Part shown: piece after piece, positions 61,623 through 64,000 of the stretch
Numbering within the stretch: position 1 is the stretch's first letter
How the letters are laid out: every line of letters begins with the position of its first letter
Origin: Clostridium sp. chh4-2
GTDB lineage: Bacteria; Bacillota; Clostridia; Lachnospirales; Lachnospiraceae
Direction of reading: 5' to 3'
NCBI RefSeq assembly: GCF_002899675.1
Contig: NZ_PKUU01000027.1
Location: forward strand, 37,688 to 101,687
Length of the DNA stretch: 64,000 nt
The notes under the pieces: model-generated
The model's database searches: none
What the model was told of the DNA's origin: nothing
What the model saw: only the letters and a program-made list of their open reading frames with translations
Program-made: the position numbers and the translations under genes

Positions 61623-61848
61623 TGATAGGAGCCAACAGCAATAATGAGGAGAGAGTGCAATCGATCGAAAAATGGCAGGACACGATAAGAGATATCAGTG
61701 TACATTGTGCATAATATAGTTTGTACATAATGTTGGATATTGTTTAGCGATTAAACCATAATTGGTAGAAATGCCAATGAAAGGTAGGGTACATCTATCG
61801 AATGGTTTAATAGTTAAACAATATTTCGACGACAGAAGGGCAGAAATT
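61623..61848. other. Intergenic stretch upstream of the gene remnant
   Basis: Contains two related motifs, TGTACATTGTGCATAAT and TTTGTACATAAT (61690-61732), that might be a promoter or regulator site for the lost gene. No gene seen. Confidence 0.35.
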
Positions 61849-61956
61849 ATGGAGATAAAGGACTTTTGTAATCGGTATTATACAGATGGAAAAGGTACCA
61901 ATTGTTTGAAATGGGATGATTTGGATGTACAGTTTGACGATCAGGATCTGGTAGTT
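61849..61956 (+). pseudogene. N-terminal remnant of a MalY/PatB-type aminotransferase gene
   Basis: From ATG 61849, which has AAGGG upstream, the frame reads MEIKDFCNRYYTDGKGTNCL then KWDDLDVQFDDQDLVVG. The GTNCLKWD...DDQDL pattern resembles the first about 35 residues of MalY/PatB C-S lyases (GTxSxKWD...DxLPMWVADMDF). The WVADMDF that should follow is absent: the sequence passes directly into inverted-repeat element 3. The rest of the gene is not in the window. Assignment rests on a short match, so it is tentative. Confidence 0.5.
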
Positions 61957-62112
61957 GGAACGGAAGAAGGCAGACAAATACTTAATTTTGAAACAGTATT
62001 TGTCTGTCTTTTTCCGTTTCTGACGTCCTTAGTACCTCTTAGGTCTGAAACTCCAATCCCCCGGTCATCATCAGTTTTTACGCCTGCTCAGGTTACCCTT
62101 CTTTCCAGCGTA
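61957..62112 (+). repeat. Inverted-repeat element 3 (half copy, hairpin B and left outer arm missing)
   Basis: GGAACGGAAGAAGGCAGACA at 61957 on to 61982 pairs with 61995-62020 as a 26-bp hairpin with few mismatches. The right side then follows element 1: TTTTTCCG, CCTTAGTACC, TAGGTC, CCAATCCCCC and GGTTACCCTTCTTTCCAGC. Element 1 has GGTTTCCCCTTCTTTCCGGC at the same end. No matching left outer arm exists; the gene remnant lies there instead. Same orientation as element 1. Confidence 0.8.
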
Positions 62113-62155
62113 CCCTAGTTAGTTAAATAAAGATTTACAATCTATTGGTGATTAG

Positions 62156-63757
62156 TTAGCGGCAGTTACATGGAGGTTTTAGTTGTTTGTGGCATTTACA
62201 AGGGCAGCATGGTTTTATATGGCATAACGGGCAAGGGCATGTGTTACAAGGTGGTTCCGGAGGGTACGGTGGCTGTGGCGGGCAAGGCGGTTCCGGAGGG
62301 TATGGCGGCTGTGGCGGGCAAGGCGGTTCCGGAGGGTATGGTGGGTACGGCGGTTCCGGAGGATATGGTGGATACGGCGGATATGGCGGCCACGGATGCT
62401 CTGGTGGATAAGGAGGCATAGGCGGATATGGCCAGCTTGGAGGATACATACAAAAGAATGGAGGGAAGCCGATCATATTGGAACCAAATCCTAGGTTATT
62501 GTTGTTATTATCGTTATTATTATTGTTGTTATTATTATTGTTATTATTGTTGGTTGTGTGAATGCTGATTCCATTCTCTTTTTTATGCTTTTCATAGGAA
62601 GAAGTCTGATTTGCAACGCAAATACAGATTTCGGCTTTTTCGGTAACGTCAACGTCCACAAATGATGAGCCGATTGGCTGATAATCAAGCGCTGTGCTCG
62701 TGGCGCCCATAGTGATGACTCTGGTGATTTTACCGGATACAGAGGCGTTTAGCTGGAAGCACATGCAGGTTTTGGATTTCTTAACTGCGATATAGAATTC
62801 CTGTCCGATTCCGGGAGCAGCAATAGGATTACCGCAGAAATCCATGAAGCTGACCGTGGACTCTTCTTCACAACTGCAGAGAGACGTCAGCGTAATGACG
62901 GGCCGTTCTGTCAAATTGGACTGAAGGCGGAAGGGGCCGATCAGAAGGCGGCCGCATATGGTGCGGACTTCATCCGGACATCCTTTAAAAATCAGATAAG
63001 TTTTGCTGGGATCGGAGGGAATAACGCCTTTATTGCAGCAGCTGATGGACTCTAATCCGCAGCGGTTTGGACAGGCGGCAGAGGCTGGGGGCAATGAAGC
63101 GGCATTTGACACTGTGTCCGCGTAGTTACCGGCCATAGCCAGCAGGTTCATGACTGCTGCCCGCATTTTGGCGGATTTCGGATGTGGATCTCCGGTAGCA
63201 CAGTCATTAAAGTATACTTCATCCGGAGCGATCTGTCCCAGCAAAACCCATATTGCTACCTGAACGGCAGCATATGCATCATTATCATCCAAAACAGGAG
63301 CGGAAGAAGCGTCTACACCAACCAGCGCAAACGTCTGTACTGCGGTGAGATTGGGATAGGCGTTGGCTAAAAGCCAGGCCAGCATATTTTTCTGACGGCT
63401 ATCAGCGGCGGGAAATAAGGATTCAAAGGAATTGCTTTGATAAGGAACATCGCCATAAGGGCCGTCTTTAAATTTGTCGAGACAGTATGCTTGTTTTGTG
63501 ATGCCAAGGGCCGTCAAAGTAAATTGAAAGATCTGATTATGATCAGCCCGGTTTAACACATAACGGGATGCGGAGGTGGAATCCAAACTGCAGTAGCTTT
63601 CTACATTTTCATTTCCGGTAGCGGTTCCTGTGATATCGGTACCGTCGTAAATGTCGAACGGTTTTGTATAGGGCGTGTCTGGCGGCTGGGATGCCAATGC
63701 GCCGGCGAATGGATTTTTATTATTAACAGAGGCTTGTGCCTTGTCTGAATCGGCCAT
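62156..63757 (-). CDS. Thioester-domain protein with poly-Asn linker and Pro/Tyr/Cys-rich repeat tail
   Basis: 533 residues. The N-terminal half resembles a thioester (TED/TQXA) domain: Cys92 in QAYCLDKF and Gln166 in AVQVAIWVLLGQ are placed like the pair that forms the internal Cys-Gln thioester of Gram-positive adhesins. A middle part (about 215-390) is rich in Cys pairs. Then come an asparagine run (about 405-425) and PYPPEPPCPPQ-type repeats, ending in CPCPLCHIKPCCPCKCHK. There is no signal peptide (MADSDKAQASVNNKNPF) and no LPXTG, so classic surface anchoring is not supported. Cys-rich tails and lack of signal suit a spore-coat protein. AGGAG lies 9 bp before the ATG. Confidence 0.75.
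   Translation of the reverse strand: MADSDKAQASVNNKNPFAGALASQPPDTPYTKPFDIYDGTDITGTATGNENVESYCSLDSTSASRYVLNRADHNQIFQFTLTALGITKQAYCLDKFKDGPYGDVPYQSNSFESLFPAADSRQKNMLAWLLANAYPNLTAVQTFALVGVDASSAPVLDDNDAYAAVQVAIWVLLGQIAPDEVYFNDCATGDPHPKSAKMRAAVMNLLAMAGNYADTVSNAASLPPASAACPNRCGLESISCCNKGVIPSDPSKTYLIFKGCPDEVRTICGRLLIGPFRLQSNLTERPVITLTSLCSCEEESTVSFMDFCGNPIAAPGIGQEFYIAVKKSKTCMCFQLNASVSGKITRVITMGATSTALDYQPIGSSFVDVDVTEKAEICICVANQTSSYEKHKKENGISIHTTNNNNNNNNNNNNNDNNNNNLGFGSNMIGFPPFFCMYPPSWPYPPMPPYPPEHPWPPYPPYPPYPPEPPYPPYPPEPPCPPQPPYPPEPPCPPQPPYPPEPPCNTCPCPLCHIKPCCPCKCHKQLKPPCNCR
62221..62440 (-). repeat. Tandem Pro-rich coding repeat
   Basis: Short G/T-rich units (complement of CCxTATCCxCC) repeat about 20 times and encode PYPPEPPCPPQ-like periods of 9-12 residues. 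The plus strand looks like a glycine-rich protein, but that is a shadow. Confidence 0.8.
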
Positions 63758-63892
63758 AGATTAATACTCCTAAATTGCTTGTTTAATATAGAATATGCTG
63801 GTCCTGAAAGTGTGTTACAGACAATTGGACAAAATGCCCTTACAAAGCAAGTTATGCATAACAGTTTGGCCTTCCGATGCCTGTGCCGGCTC
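63758..63892. other. Upstream region of the thioester gene
   Basis: On the minus strand CATATTCTA (63789-63797) fits the sigma-K -10 pattern CATANNNTA, with AC 16 bp upstream (63814-63815). Nothing else seen. Confidence 0.35.
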
Positions 63893-64000
63893 CGGCTGTT
63901 TCCATGGTCTTTCCAGTTCCAGTTTCGGGCATAAGCACTTCTAAACGTGCAGAATTGCTAATACCCTGCAAAGTCACAGGAAAGACCATGGAAACAGCCG
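63893..64000. repeat. Inverted-repeat element 4, at the window edge
   Basis: Bases 63893-63914 are the exact reverse complement of 63979-64000 (22 of 22), and pairing continues inward (GGGCATAAGCA against TGCTAATACCC). It contains TAAGCACTTCTAAACGTGCAGAA, similar to TAAGAACTACTAAGGCCCGT of element 2, and CTGTTTCCAT shared with element 1. It lacks hairpins A and B. The right arm ends at the last base, so its full size is unknown. Confidence 0.7.

Noticed and set aside
62170..62421. Plus-strand glycine-rich frames (GGSGGYGGYG type)
   Set aside because: They are the complement of the Pro-rich repeat of the thioester gene, which has a ribosome site and a recognisable N-terminal domain.
62480..62560. 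AT-rich trinucleotide repeat as a non-coding microsatellite
   Set aside because: It is in frame within the thioester gene and encodes the asparagine run.

Overview
The window is a stretch of chromosome from a low-to-medium GC, spore-forming, anaerobic-type Firmicute. Lachnospiraceae (class Clostridia) is the best guess. This rests on spoIVA, yqfC/yqfD, a GerW/YtfJ protein, a SpoVB-type flippase, an Asp23-FakA pair, a TIGR03279-type radical SAM protein and Firmicute-style promoters and ribosome binding sites. I saw no rRNA, tRNA, CRISPR array, prophage or intact transposase.

Layout. 1-1279: 3' -truncated rqcH (minus). 1494-7040: a sugar-sensing operon with a Cache/HAMP histidine kinase, two sugar-binding-protein-like proteins and an AraC-type response regulator. 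7267-11908: an Mgl-type sugar ABC transporter whose binding protein appears circularly permuted and whose permease carries a long coiled-coil extension. 11909-13885: an accessory gap with a GNAT gene between two long inverted-repeat elements. 13886-21878: yicC-gmk-rpoZ, rimO-pgsA-cinA, three unassigned proteins and a GerW-like gene. 21959-27329: a small membrane protein, rpmB, asp23-fakA-recG and an SseB-like gene. 27404-30208: prs and a radical SAM gene, divergent. 30212-33234: der-plsY-gpsA. 33386-38331: a complete branched-chain amino acid transporter (livJHMGF) behind a consensus promoter. 38402-49856: HD protein, spoIVA, beta-CASP nuclease, rnhA, LprI-like protein, alaS, rpsU, yqfC-yqfD-phoH-ybeY. 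49853-59124: DUF3048 lipoprotein, SpoVB-like flippase, BofC-like protein, two flavoproteins, and proB/DUF896/fthC/proA. 59103-61571: minus-strand GNAT-YoaP, WYL and MarR genes. 61572-64000: a gene remnant fused to a third inverted-repeat element, a thioester-domain protein with a Pro/Cys-rich tail, and a fourth inverted repeat at the very edge.

Most of the window is ordinary housekeeping. The parts that stand out are: (1) the permuted sugar-binding protein beside a coiled-coil permease; (2) a family of about 300-bp long inverted repeats whose arms are perfect within a copy but differ between copies, with inner hairpins that show compensatory changes; (3) two identical-architecture TGACA-N6-TGTCA operators at the WYL regulator and its neighbour; (4) a thioester protein without a signal peptide and with a possible late mother-cell promoter, suggesting a spore-surface role.

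All functional calls are from reading the sequence and family knowledge; no database search was run.
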